DNA from: Epiperipatus broadwayi
Taxonomy: Eukaryota; Onychophora; Udeonychophora; Euonychophora; Peripatidae
NCBI GenBank assembly: GCA_028023455.1
Contig: JAQFVV010000564.1
Location: 1 to 64,000, forward strand
Direction of reading: 5' to 3'
Length of the DNA: 64,000 bases
The first letter of the stretch is position 1. Every line of letters starts with the position of its first letter. A model generated the notes under the pieces. That model was not told where the DNA came from. It did not search any database and was given only the letters and a program-made list of their open reading frames with translations. The position numbers and the translations under genes are program-made. Positions 1 through 11,940 of this stretch are shown here, one piece after another.

Positions 1-811
1 ACATTTTATTTGATATTATAATCAATATTTAAGGCTTTTTTATAATACGTATTATGCAGATCTAAAGAGACTGCACTTTATATATAAATATGCTAGTTGT
101 GGAATTTTTTTTTTGCTACGCGAAGTCACATTTTATTAAAATTTTATTAAATGCATAGACATTTTCTTCTTTGAAATGACTTAAAATTTTTTCAATTAGT
201 GAAGAGAAAGGCAGAGATATGAGCTATTTAAATAAATATTAAAGGTATGAATCTTTTTCAGTTTATTTGTATATAATCAAAAATACATTTATGTTAACAA
301 TTTTATGCTGAATAAAATTTTCATTTCTACATTTTTATACATGTGCAGTAATGTAATGAGATGTTTTAAAATCGAACAAATAGATTGTGTTATTTTAAAT
401 TTAGATTTAGTAATTTTTGATCATACAAAGTTCATTATTATGAAATCATTTTTTTATTTCAAAATAACAATTACAATAACTAAATTACAATACAATGATT
501 GTACATTTTGCCACAAGGAAAGTACTGTTAGTAAAAATTTTAATTCATATAAGTGAGTAAATACAATGTACAGTTTTTAATTTGTAATCATTAATAATGA
601 AAATCTTTACTTTGGCTATGTCATTAATGAAGAACTAATTATCTTGCAAAGAAGTTGGATGAAAATTAAATAAAATATGTTACTGTATATTCATTAATCA
701 TATTTTTAAGTTTATAATCAAAATATTGTATACAACACTAATAGTGTACTGTTATGAATAATCATCGTATTATTAAGTTTCGGTATGATAGTCGTTTTTT
801 TCCTTTTAGAT
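1..811. other. AT-rich non-coding stretch
   Basis: Nothing recognisable. A short plus-strand open frame at 305-556 is a low-complexity Phe/Ile/Tyr-rich translation of AT-rich DNA with no motif, so it is not called as a gene. Confidence 0.6.
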
Positions 812-814
812 GAT

Positions 815-2165
815 AGCATTAAAAACATCCTACGAGCTCCAGGTAATGATGGAAATAAAAAAAAAAACATAACCAATATATTAAAATAGGCAGATGAAGA
901 AACAAATTTTTTTTGGCAAAGTTATATACCAAATGTCTAAAGGATAAAGTTGTACCAAATGACTGAAAGAATGCAGTATTAAAATATTTAAAAAGGTGAT
1001 AAAGAAGATATTAGAAATTACAGACCTATCAGCCTTTTATCAGTTTTATACAATTTTTTTACCAAGATAATTACAACTCATCCTACAGAGAAATATTAAA
1101 TTTCAACCAACCAAAGGAACAAGCTGGATTTAAAAGTGGTTTTAATTCAATAGATCATATCCAAGTATCGAGAGAAGTTATAGAAATGAAAATGAATATG
1201 GGTTATTATTACACTTTGGATTTGTAGATTATGAAAAGGAATTTGATTTTATAAGCATTTCTTCAGTGATTAAAGCATTGGATCATCAAGGTGTAGATCC
1301 AGGATATTGTCATATTCTGAAGAATATTTATAAAAATGCAATAGTAACAAATACATTACATAATAATACTAGGGAGATTATCATTGAGAAGAGTGTAAGA
1401 CAAGGTGACTCCATATCTCCAAAACATTTTACAGCAGTGCTTCAAATAATGCTTTAGAGCTTTAGGAAATGTTGCAGGAGTTATCAGATGAAAGTAAGAA
1501 AGTAGAACTAAAGGTGAATGTTAGAAAGATTAAAGTAATGTCCAATGGATTTGCTCAATAGATAAAAGTAAAGATTGATTACAAGTTAGAAGTTAACAAC
1601 TACAAATACCTTGGTCAGATTATTAGTACAGATAATGAATGAAATTAATCATATAATTAAACTTGGTTGAAGTGCTTTTGGTAGAAATAACTTAATACTA
1701 AAATGAAATATGCCTATAAGATTTTTAATAAATGTGTTTTAGCTGTTCTTACTTATGTATCTGAGACTTAGATAATTAATAGAAGAGCAATTCAGAGACT
1801 TCAGACTACTCAAAGAAGTATGGAAAAATGCATGTTAGGAGTAACATGAGGAGATCAAAAACACAATATATGGGTAAGAGAATAAACAGGTGTTACTGAC
1901 ATCGCTGAAAGAGTTAAAACGCTGAAGTGGAGTTGGGCTGGACATATTGCTAGAAGAGATGATAATAGATGGACAATTGAAATCTTAAACTGATTCCAAA
2001 AGATTGTAAAAGACCCAGAAAGAGGCCACACATGAGATGGACGGATGAAATAAAGTGTGCAGGGGTGGTGTGGAAAAGAGAGACTAGAGATTGGAGAAGA
2101 TGAATTGAACTTGGAGAGACCTTCACCCTGCACTGGACTGATAATAGTTGACGATGAATGATGTC
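815..2165 (+). mobile_element. RTE-like LINE fragment 1 (dead reverse transcriptase plus C-terminal region)
   Basis: 5'-truncated non-LTR retrotransposon. Readable blocks in order are APGNDG near 834, the RT palm FVDYEKEF near 1220, VRQGDSISPK near 1396, a thumb-type segment NNALEL near 1446, then the RTE C-terminal region: ETW near 1763, MLGVT near 1830, WSWAGHIARRDD near 1930 and MRWTDEIK near 2034. It ends near 2160 without poly(A), as RTE-type elements do. Frameshifts and stops break it throughout. Compared with the copy at 18.0-19.7 kb, about 120 bp are missing at ~1443, which removes the FVDD catalytic box, so it cannot encode an active enzyme. RTE clade assignment comes from motif order and the C-terminal pattern; it needs a database search. 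Confidence 0.85.
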
Positions 2166-2169
2166 ACCA

Positions 2170-3810
2170 GTCTTACAAAATGGCCGGCAACAAATTTTTT
2201 TTTACATTTTTTTTTTTACAATCAATCATAGTGAATATAAATTGATGATGACTGCTATTGTGAATCATCCATAAAGGACAAGTGCTAAGTACAGTATAAG
2301 TGTATTATAAATTAATCTAAAAAAACTATTAATGAATATTACCAATAATTTACTAACATTAAGTTAAAAATAGTTTTTAACTATTTGGCTTTAAACAATC
2401 AAAAAATATAATATTATGTAAACATAGTAGCATAAAAATCCATTGATTTTAGTTTGAATTTAGATTCCTCCATCCAATTTATTAGTTTATATAAGTAATA
2501 ACAGTTATCACCATAAATATTAAAAAAATAAGTTTAAAGACCTGCTTCCAACAATATAAGCAATAAAACATTCTTTCAAGTTTGTTTAAAAAGATAACTA
2601 CAACTGGTATTTCATTATCTGTAAAAAAAAAAATCACAACAATGTGTTTTTTGAATTTAGTAAATAGATAAAAAGTTAATAAAAAAAATGGATACTCAAT
2701 CATTAGAAATCAATTTAAGAACTGAAATGCTACAACTATTAGATTTATTGTACAACAGAAAAAGTAGAGGAAACTGTGTTCTTTCTCACACACACAATCG
2801 TTTTCTCCAGATTTGTGTACACAGTCTCTCAGAATCATCATTATCTGCAAATTGTCAATAATTTTAACATTCAACATATCAATGCATACTTCCAGAATAT
2901 AATCTATGCTTTCTGAATATCAAATTCTGACAAGATTGCTACAGAAAGCATTCCAGATATGGAACAACTTCCAAATTGGAGTAGGATTACATATAAAAGT
3001 TTATCTTCTATGTTTGTAATATATCACCTAATTGGCTTTTTATTATTATTATTATAAAATTTTGAATTGCAGAATATATGTTTTATGAAACTTAACTAAT
3101 TTCCTTTTAAAACCAGAAAACGTAAAAACAAGTAGATAATTAAAACCAGAAAATATAAAACCAAGTAGATAATTAATTATAATGATATTTTACTGATGGT
3201 ACAATTAACTTATTTTTTAGTTTTTTTAGGCCCCAAATTTTTCATAAATTCTCATTGCTTGAAACAAATTCAAAATGCTTCATGCAATTTAAATTTGATA
3301 TGTAAAATATTCTTCAATTTTTTTGTTTAAGATGAAAATTAGACATGCTAATTTCCATTGTTATTATGCACTTGTTAACCAAACAATAAAAAAAATCTGG
3401 GAGTTATATTAAACATAAATGTTAAAAAAAAGAAGCCACTTGTCCAGATTGAATTTAAGTTGAAAATGGTTCCAATTTTTTAGCAGGTTTAAAATAATAT
3501 TAATTTTATTAAATTTTTAAAAACTATATTTCATTATTTACTTTAAAACTTATTCTGTCTTTTATTAATATACCATTCATAAAAACTAAAAGATAACTAT
3601 TATATTAATTTCATTTTCCAATTTTCAGACACATGTAAATATATTAGTATTGAAAATATGTAAACTAACACTATTCACCTTGGAAATAGCATAAAAAATG
3701 ATTGAGACATTGGATTAAAATAAACATTTTTAAAGAAATTTGATTTAATAGTGCAATATATGCATTCTGATTTACTTAATATATTTTTAATCACAGATTG
3801 AGTTATAGTC
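2170..3810. other. AT-rich non-coding stretch
   Basis: No gene, RNA or repeat recognised. The open frame at 2482-2703 (minus) is compositionally an AT-rich shadow. Confidence 0.5.
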
Positions 3811-3817
3811 ATTCATA

Positions 3818-3981
3818 ACACTGATATACTGGATCACGCTATATTATAACACAGGCACAGCCAATATACTGAATCAAGCTGCATACCCATTGATGCAGTC
3901 AATATATAAGCTACATAACATTGGTGTAATGAATATACCAGATCAAGCTATAAAACATTGGCACAATCATCATATAGAACT
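3818..3981. repeat. Degenerate minisatellite, about 4-5 units of ~38-40 bp
   Basis: Successive diverged units share the pattern CATTGRYRYARTSAATATA followed by a GATCAAGCT-like block. Recognisable unit starts lie near 3818, 3852, 3889, 3921 and 3959. It is GC-raised relative to the surroundings. No coding or tRNA-like signal. Confidence 0.6.
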
Positions 3982-3989
3982 GGAGCAAG

Positions 3990-6625
3990 TAACATAGCAC
4001 AGGGCAGTTTGCTATTTGGAAACATTAGTCAAGATAGCATCAAGAAAACTTCAGGGTTAAGACTCGAACATGATTTATAAATTTAAATTTATTCCACACA
4101 CTTATATACATATAAAACGATGTTAATGAAACAAATATTATTGGCAAAGATTTGATTTAAATAATGCCTCTGAATGGCTTTTATATAAGATGAAAATATA
4201 ATTTTTTTATCTTATTAAATAAAACTGATAATTATAAATCAGATATAGTCACATTATTAGGTTTTTTTTTTGGGGGGGGGGGAGTTGGTGATTCAAGATT
4301 ACTAATAGATTTTGTGAACAATAGTGCTGACAATCTCATATAAACTGATGGCAAACTTTAATAATTTCTTTAGTCCAGCACCATCTAAGCATGCAGCTAG
4401 ATTATATTTCAAAAATAAAAAACAATTCGAAGGTGAACGCATAAAAAAAATATCAATAGAGCACACAGGGATTTAGCTAAAAAGATGGTACATGGACATT
4501 TCATGGAGAAAGGCCTCCTCAAGTATTTTTTATGGAGAAAAGCAGATGAGAAATTGAGACAATTTCTAGCTAATGTAGATCTCAAATATTCAGATACAAT
4601 AAGAAAAGATTTAGCACACTAGTTATTTCCAAAATAATTCTTAGATAAAAAAACAGCAACCTTTCATTAATAAAATTGTGAAAAAAATAGGAGTCAATGA
4701 CAACAAATGGAAATGTTGCTGAAAAGGATACTTTTTCTTAGCTGGTATCTATGTATATAGGTATGTGGAATAAATTTACTATATGAATTTATCAATCTAA
4801 TTTCATTGTTAAGGGCAAAAGTGTAATGAAAATCCATTATCTAACATTTTTATGCTTCCCAAAAATTGCTTCTTTAGATATAATTTATTTTTACTTAAAA
4901 TAAATAAAATATTTGCTATACATGTATAAGTAGAATGGTTTTAAAATGTAAAACCAAAATAAAAATCTAAACTCACCTATAATTAAAAAAAAAGAAGAAG
5001 CTAATTTTAATCAATTCTTAAATATTAATAAGCCTACTAATTATTGATGTTAACTTAAACTCTCACATGCAAGATGATAATAAAAAATAAAGTGGTGATT
5101 AAAACATACTTTCTAAATAATAAATAAGTATCAGAAAGTTAAAATTGAAAAGAATTAATGGAAGTGAAGATTAAAGATAATCTCAATTTCATCACTTAGT
5201 TTTTTTTATTCTTAGGCTCTTACATTTTTGTATAATCCTCATTTTTTGGGAAAAAATTAAAAATATTTTTAGCATCTTGAATTCGACAAGCAAATGTTTG
5301 ATAAGTAAATAACTAAAACAATATTAAGATGTCTAATACTCTCAGAAAAAAGCCCAATAACTAGACTTCCATAAGTTTTGGTGAAATTCCAATAGCATAG
5401 AATTAACAGATTAAATAGAATTTTATCAAATTGAATAATTTCTATGTTAGAGAGTCCTACTTTTCCTGGTTGTGGAAATGACTAAAACAATGACAAATTA
5501 TTTATTTGACAGTCATATGTAGAATATCTTGACACATTTATAAAAAAGAGAACATAAGATATAGATCTGTATTCCTAATTCTGACAACAAGCTTTTCAGC
5601 AGGAGTGAATCTATCAATTGAAAACAGACAGAATGAGACAAAGACTATTTAATTTTTTAATGGTCAGAAGATATTATCCAATTCTAATGAAGTTCAATAA
5701 AAGTTCTCAGAAGTTTTGAAAAGCTCTGTATTAATTCTGAATTTGAGAAACATTATTATCTAAAATGAAGCAAACACATATTAACATAATCTCAATCTAG
5801 GATTAAAAACTATTCTTATTCAGAATAGAACATTCATATTAACAGATTTGAATTCAGTCTTTTATTCCAGACAAAGTCTTGGAAATGTCATATATACAAA
5901 TTTCCATGAATCATGCATACAAGTGGTAGACAAAGTTGATGTTTTAAATATTTAGCACAAGCCATTCAACTTGTGAATATACAATTTAGGATAACATATC
6001 ATATCCCAAAAAATCTCTCACGGTCTCCCAAATTAGAGCACGACAGCTTTAATAAGTTATTAATTCCCAACATGAAAATTACTTCTGAAAAATAGTATGC
6101 TCAAGAGAAACTTATAGATAATCAAGTAAATACAAAGCATTTCAAGTAAGTATTATTAATGATTTAATAAGGGATTAAATATTTATCAACTTCTCATTAT
6201 ACTCATGTAAGTCAATTACAAAATGTATGAACTGATTTACAGATTAAAAAAAAAAAAAAAATTATTGTAAATCAAAAAAATATAAGCTTAAATTAACAAA
6301 CATGCAACAATTAATAAAATGTAAGTAAAAAAAAAGAGAGAAGAATGATATTAAATAACAAATGCACTGATTAAAAAATATATATTCTATACTAAATGTT
6401 AAGCTTAAATTCTTAAATGAAAATACACTAATTAATTTCTGTGCTTAAATATCCATTAATTGATTACAATATTTTACAAGAAATTTATATTGCATGCAGA
6501 ATATGGCTTACTAATTATATGCTTTCTATAGTAATTTAATATTATTTATATAAAGTATTCTGTGACAAAATAAAAAATATTACAATCTTAAAATTCATTA
6601 AATTAATGAGCTAAATTATATTCTT
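3990..6625. other. AT-rich non-coding stretch with a G homopolymer
   Basis: No gene is supported. There is an uninterrupted run of 11 G at 4272-4282 directly after a T run. The part at 5820-6060 has faint LINE RNase H-like reading but not enough to call. Confidence 0.5.
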
Positions 6626-6629
6626 TATA

Positions 6630-9150
6630 TATATTGTATTAGAATAAAGAGTGGCTATATGGATTGGGTTGCCCGTGAGGTAGATATAATTAACCTAAGC
6701 AGAATAACAGACTTTATATATCTTATCCAAATTTCCTCACACCAATACATTATTTCAAGAAATTACTTAATGATAAGTGCTAGCTCTTAAAATATAGAAA
6801 AATACAAGACGATTTGATATTAAGTAATTTATGCTCCTTGAATACTGTTTACAAATATTTATTTTAGATGTTAGGATAATTAATCCCTAATTTAGCAATA
6901 CATAAAATTAATGATATATTTACCATTTGTAAATGAATTATGGATATACATATAATAAATAAATTTCTTATTTTGTATTGACATTAAAAGTTCAGACATA
7001 TGGTGATGTAAACTCAATAGAGATATTTATAAGTAAGAGAAAATATATATGCAGAAATGTGTTTTAACTTATTACGATTTAATCAGTCTAATGAATATGA
7101 AAATCTAAAGTTATTCACACTACATAAACTGATGAGGCTGTAATTTGGTATTTTGTTAATACCATTAATTCTAAAATAAAAGCACTAATATATAAATAAT
7201 TGCAATAAACATAAATAAATTTCTGAAGGATTTAATAATCCATGGTAGGCATTAATTGCTTGACAGGAATATGTTTATTAGATGTTCCACACTAAATAAA
7301 ATAGTATATATTAGCAGAACATGAATATATGAAATTGTTGCAAGAATTCCTATTAATAGATAGTGTAAATCATGTTAGATGTTTCTGAAAATAAGCACCC
7401 ATTTATTATTTATAATACATAATATGGTAGATTAAATATGTTTGAACTATGATTTCAAATATATATCTGTGTGATTTCATTATCTTAAGTTCTTTATAGA
7501 AAGACAATGTTTTATTCCTATGTCATATAAAGATCTTTAAACACACAAAATTTAGATAACAAGATCTATTGGTGAAAAAACCAACAGTCCGACATGACGC
7601 TGAATAATCCTCTTGTAATATATATTTTTAGCAAAGCTGCTTAACTCTTACTGATATTAGATATCAGTATTCAATATAAAATATTTGACTATATTTATTG
7701 AAAATCGAATATACATTCCGTGAGTATTTCGATGAAATAAAATTTTGTTTAGCAACAAATTCTAAATGATTAGTCGTTAAGCCATTATACTTACGTTTGT
7801 TAGGAGAATAGTTCATAAACTTTTAAGTTTCCATGAAATAAACTTTCTCTGCACAGAACTTCATAAATATATACATTGTTCCTCCTATGATAAGACAGAG
7901 TCACATACATTTTAACTTTCTTCTATGACAGGTGAATGTATGTAAAAAGCGAATATGCTTTAAAAGAAAATGCAATATCCCTTTGTTTTTTGTTGACAAT
8001 AATTCACAAACTGTTTCTATCTCCTCTTTTGGTTTTTAATAATATTTAAATTGTTATGATTATGCACGACCTCCTCATGATTTTATTTACAAAATTTTAT
8101 CAAGCAATTTATTATAGTTTTTTTTTTTAAACATTAACCATTTTTACATATATCAAATTTATAAATGTAATAAGTGCACATATACCCAATAATTGAGAAA
8201 CTTGTTATTTCTATAAATTAAATATGGCTTAATACTTTTGAGAATTTATGGTGTTCTCATATTCATGAATATTGCTATGAATATGAGAATGCCATAAATT
8301 CTCAAAGCGATAAGCCGTATTTAATTTATAGAAATAACAAGCTTCTCAATGGTTGTGTATATGCACACTAATTATACTTATGAATATGATATATGTAAAA
8401 ATGATTGTTTTAAATAATGTTAAAAAAAATCCAATAATAAATTGCTTGATAAAATTTTGTAAATAAAATCGCGAGGAAGTCATGCATAACCATAACAAAC
8501 TATAATGATTATAGTTCATCTCACTATGAATATGAGAGCGCCATAAGTTCTCAAAAGCACTAAAACGTATTTAATTTGTAGAAATAACAATCTTCTCAAA
8601 AGTTATGTATACGTGCGCTTATTACACTTATAAATCTGATATATGTAAAAATGACTGTTTTAAATAATGTTAAAAAAAACAATAATTGCTTGATAAAATT
8701 TTGTATATAAAATCACGAGGAAATCGCGCATAACCATAACAAACTATAATGATTATAAATTACCTTGCTATAAATATGAGAACACCATAAGTTCTCTAAA
8801 GTGCTAAGTCATATTTAATTTATAGAAATAACAAGCTTCTTTATAGTTGCATATAAGCACACTTATTACATTATGTATAGAAGAACTGTAAATAGTTGAT
8901 GTCATTATATAACAAAATTGGTATTTCTTGTTTATCTCTAAAATTCCTATAAAGATGTGTGTTTATCTATGAATAGGTATGTAGATAATGATTATTGACT
9001 TCTGAATAAAGTAACAACCTATTTTAATATATATAAAAATTTGAACTGCATATGACACTATTATGACTTCTATTATAAGCCAATAAACATTTAAATGATA
9101 TATTAAGTGCTAAAATTTTTTTTTTTATAAGGTATGTTTTGACTACAAAA
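6630..9150. repeat. Dispersed repeat family 1, copy A (~2.5 kb)
   Basis: This segment realigns to 13205-14975 (copy B) and more weakly to 40510-43330 (copy C). Shared landmarks in the same order are a block around 6665 matching 40540 (TTGCCCGTGAGGTAGATA versus ATGCCCGAGAGATAGAGA), AATTAACCTAAGCAGAAT at 6688 matching 13221, AGATGTTAGG/TTCTGAAAATAA blocks, and GAATAAAGTAA near 9004. No long ORF or protein motif is present, so this is a non-autonomous mobile element or old segmental repeat. Copy A uniquely carries the palindrome and tandem array at 8051-8875. Confidence 0.75.
8051..8875. repeat. Large palindrome plus tandem array (inverted unit followed by three direct units of ~235 bp)
   Basis: The left arm 8051-8266 is the reverse complement of 8277-8498 with roughly 90 percent identity near the axis (loop about 10 nt at 8267-8276). 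Two further direct copies follow at about 8510-8745 and 8750-8875 (partial). Landmarks in each unit are ATGAATATGAGA, GAAATAACAAGCTTCT and TTGCTTGATAAAATTTTG. A transcript would form a ~215-bp hairpin. Confidence 0.85.
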
Positions 9151-9269
9151 AGGATGATATACATCTCGTTGGTATAAACCCACTCACTAAAGAAAAAAAA
9201 AAAATATATATTTTTTAAACATCTATATAAAATATTTGTAAATTTTACACAAAAGATACATACTTTCAC

Positions 9270-10020
9270 TGATTTTAATTACATTGAAGGAGCTATCCCA
9301 TGACAATGAGAAAATCTTTGCACAAATCATCTATGAACATTAAGAAAATTGACTAGCTGTAAATCGATTTTGATAATGAATTATATATGAATAGAAAAGG
9401 TACCAGGCTTACACATTCAACCCCTGACACTAAAGCGGATAAAATAATTATCAACCGGACCATACTTTAATCTCCTGATGGACATCACAACTACACTGCA
9501 AGCTAAGTTGTGTACTATATCGTTGCTACCAGGGATCCCTGGCTTGGATAGCTTTAAGAAATACAGGAAATGTCTACTGAACATCCTCATAAAATCAAAA
9601 TTTCATCAATAATTTATTATTTTCGCTGGGATTTTGCTTTACCAGCTACTTTGCAGTGAGCCCAGGATATCCTTTTACTGGTACATCACTATTAACTTAT
9701 CTGAAACTTCTGAGCACAAGCCCATTTCTGCAGTTTAATTGACTCCTCCAAGAAAAGGCTCAATTATAGAATTATTCTAGTTCACAATAAGTAAACATAT
9801 AATACCTTTCTCTCCATGCCTCTACCATTCAAATATTCAATCATTATCAGTGATCAACATACAATACCTATTTAGAAGATGGATTAATAAAATGGGTAAT
9901 TTGTCAGTCTATCTCTGCACAAAACAATAAATAATGTAATAAGAAGCAATAATAACAATAAAATGGTTTGATATCAAAGAAACTATAATAATGTGATCCC
10001 TTAAGTCAGATTTTTCCATT
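9270..10020. other. GC-raised spacer downstream of the 264-aa ORF
   Basis: Less AT-rich than its surroundings from about 9400 to 9750, and on the minus strand it directly follows the stop codon of the ORF at 10024-10818. It may be 3' untranslated sequence of that unit, or part of the same mobile element. It contains a perfect 14-bp palindrome CCAGGGATCCCTGG near 9528. No ORF seen. Confidence 0.35.
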
Positions 10021-10023
10021 GCA

Positions 10024-10818
10024 TCATCGGTTTTTTTCGTGTCCAATATTTCTGCTTCTTAACATAGCTTTAGCATAGCACTTCCATTTTGAATGTCTTT
10101 CAATAATGCATGGATAATTATCCTGTGTATTACAACAAATCCTGGTAACTGGAAACTCATCATGAAATCTTACAATATTTAAAACATTGTCAGTTTGTGG
10201 CTTGTTCAGCAAGCAAAACCACCTAGCTCTGTTATGCAGTCGCAAAGTATTAAAAAAACCAATATCAAATGGCTCACCAGGTACTTTCGACACTGATGTT
10301 GCAAAGACACTATGAGATTGGATTAAATATAACCTTCTATGATTATACCATAACTTGAATCTATAATCCCCGGTCCTTATCACAGTAAAGCTATTTAGAG
10401 GATTGCAGTTAACTTTTAAAATTAAGTCATCATAACTTTGCCATAAAGGTCTAGTACTTACTTGTAGGGATTTGATACCATGCTGCTTATCAACAATATG
10501 TAAAGTTTTCTCCAGATCATGATCCCAAACTACATCATAAAATGGATTACTATTTTGACTAGGTGTGAATTGCAATATTCCACCTACCTTATGTTTCGAC
10601 ATTATATTCTTCTTTGACTTTGTTCTGTTAGGGTATTTATAAAACAAATCTTTAGGGTTATATAAAAAGTGTAAATTCTTATCAGCATACTCATTTCTTT
10701 TGCATATAAATTTATAAAATGCAATTTTGACCTTTGTTTTCACATAGTTTTCATAGGGACATATTTTAGGAGTCCTCAAAGACTTCTTAAATCTCATTTT
10801 ATAATAGCACACTCCCAA
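10024..10818 (-). CDS. Hypothetical 264-aa protein, basic, Cys/His-containing; family not recognised
   Basis: This is the longest open frame in the window and is less AT-biased than its surroundings. The N-terminus (residues 1-60) is very basic and contains CPYENYV followed by FYKFICK, a C-x18-C arrangement. The positions where a CHHC-type zinc finger would have His read Tyr here; that comparison is an inference. The middle (about 85-130) is rich in aromatic and acidic residues (WDHDLEK, RPLWQSYDDL), and the C-terminus contains RARWFCLL and a CC pair near residue 230. No signal peptide or membrane segment. It lies at the 3' end of a minus-strand relic that starts near 12878, so it is probably the last part of a multi-copy element or decayed gene, not a standalone host gene. 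Its 5' end is tandemly duplicated (10646-11093). Confidence 0.5.
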   Translation of the reverse strand: MGVCYYKMRFKKSLRTPKICPYENYVKTKVKIAFYKFICKRNEYADKNLHFLYNPKDLFYKYPNRTKSKKNIMSKHKVGGILQFTPSQNSNPFYDVVWDHDLEKTLHIVDKQHGIKSLQVSTRPLWQSYDDLILKVNCNPLNSFTVIRTGDYRFKLWYNHRRLYLIQSHSVFATSVSKVPGEPFDIGFFNTLRLHNRARWFCLLNKPQTDNVLNIVRFHDEFPVTRICCNTQDNYPCIIERHSKWKCYAKAMLRSRNIGHEKNR

Positions 10819-11093
10819 ATCAAAATGCTTTAGATTTGACTATATAATTAGAAAAATAAGTTGAGAGATAAATCTTTAGGGTTATATAAAAAGTGTAAAT
10901 TCTTATCAGCTTACTCATTTCTTTTGCATATAAATTTATAAAATGCAATTTTGACCTTTGTTTTCACATAGTTTTCATAGGTACATATTTTAGGAGTCCT
11001 CAAAGACTTCTTAAATCTCATTTTACAATAGCACACTCCCAAATCAAAATGCTTTAGATTTGACTATATAATTAGAAAAATAGGTTGAGAGAT
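10646..11093. repeat. 224-bp tandem duplication at the 5' end of the 264-aa ORF
   Basis: Unit 1 is 10646-10869 and unit 2 is 10870-11093, differing at only about four positions (near 98 percent identity). The unit includes the start codon and first ~58 codons of the ORF at 10024-10818. The upstream copy changes CPY to CTY and loses the frame. The near identity, against the heavy decay of the surroundings, indicates a recent event. Confidence 0.9.
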
Positions 11094-11113
11094 AAGAGGG
11101 GTCCCTCTTATCT
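11090..11113. other. Perfect 11-bp inverted repeat with 2-nt spacer
   Basis: AGATAAGAGGG-GT-CCCTCTTATCT sits exactly at the outer boundary of the second 224-bp unit. It may be the structure that triggered the duplication, or an old element terminus. No function is shown by sequence. Confidence 0.6.
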
Positions 11114-11201
11114 TTATAAAGTTGAGTATTGTGTTAATATTAAATAAATCACTCAAGGCACATGTCCTAAGGTTATAGCCTTATATAAATAATAGTGTTT
11201 A

Positions 11202-11940
11202 TTATAAAATAATCCGTATTAAGTGTTGGCTAGGATCAGCCCTTGCAACTGATCTATAGTCATTCTTATTACAATGATACTCATAATTCTTAAGACAATT
11301 TTTGATATGATATACCAAATAATTCTTTTCTGTAGCGAATGGATGCTGTGGGCATTTAATCTCTTTAATATCATGGATTATTTTATGGTCCATGAAATAC
11401 TTTACATCAGTTATCCTTTCTTTATCATCTTTACATTGTAACTCTTTAATTACTTTATTGTGTGCTTTGTTTCAGTAATTCTATTTTATAGCATAGCCGG
11501 TATCATATGGTTTGTTTGCTCTTTTAATAAATTCAACATTTTTAGATATTATAATGAAATATTTTCATGTTTTATGTACCACTTAGTCTTATAATCATAA
11601 CAGGGGTGTTTAAAAGATTTTCCAAAAGAATGCTCAGGTCCATGCTCAATAAAAGGACTCTTCTCCCTATTGTCATTTGAAATTATATATATTTGCTATA
11701 GGTACTTTCATTTTATATTCATGGCAATGATTACATCAATGTGCAATAGTTGCTGGTATTGAAATTAGTGTAATATGTTCTTTCAAAGCAGGATGTATCG
11801 GGAAATTATGTTGCTTACTTGATATATTTACATCATCACCTCTAATGCCATTATTTTCAAAATCGTTCGGATCTTTTACCGGATTACTACATCTATTTGA
11901 TTTTAATATAGTATCCTCAATCTTAATCTGCATCTTAACT
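11202..11940 (-). pseudogene. Decayed Cys/His-rich coding segment upstream of the 264-aa ORF
   Basis: Protein-like sequence can be followed on the minus strand across frames. One open piece (11736-11933) ends in PATIAH and is followed in another frame by CNHCHEYK. A second frame carries EKSPFIEHGPEHSFGK near 11640. The piece at 11202-11393 has MDHKIIHDIKEIKCPQ then YHIKNC, i.e. C-x2-H-x11-H-x3-C, reminiscent of the CHHC zinc fingers of U11-48K/gametocyte-specific-factor proteins, although the spacing differs by one to three residues. Frameshifts and stops show it is not functional. Identity of the parent protein is unknown. Confidence 0.45.

Noticed and set aside
305-556. 83-aa open frame
   Set aside because: Phe/Ile/Lys-rich translation of AT-rich DNA without motif, GC rise or splice context.
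1855-2133. 92-aa minus-strand frame
   Set aside because: Antisense of the RTE C-terminal region.
5820-6060. Possible LINE RNase H remnant (TFILTDLNSVFY-like reading)
   Set aside because: Only one loose motif; no supporting neighbours such as an RT or DEAD-box-like spacing.
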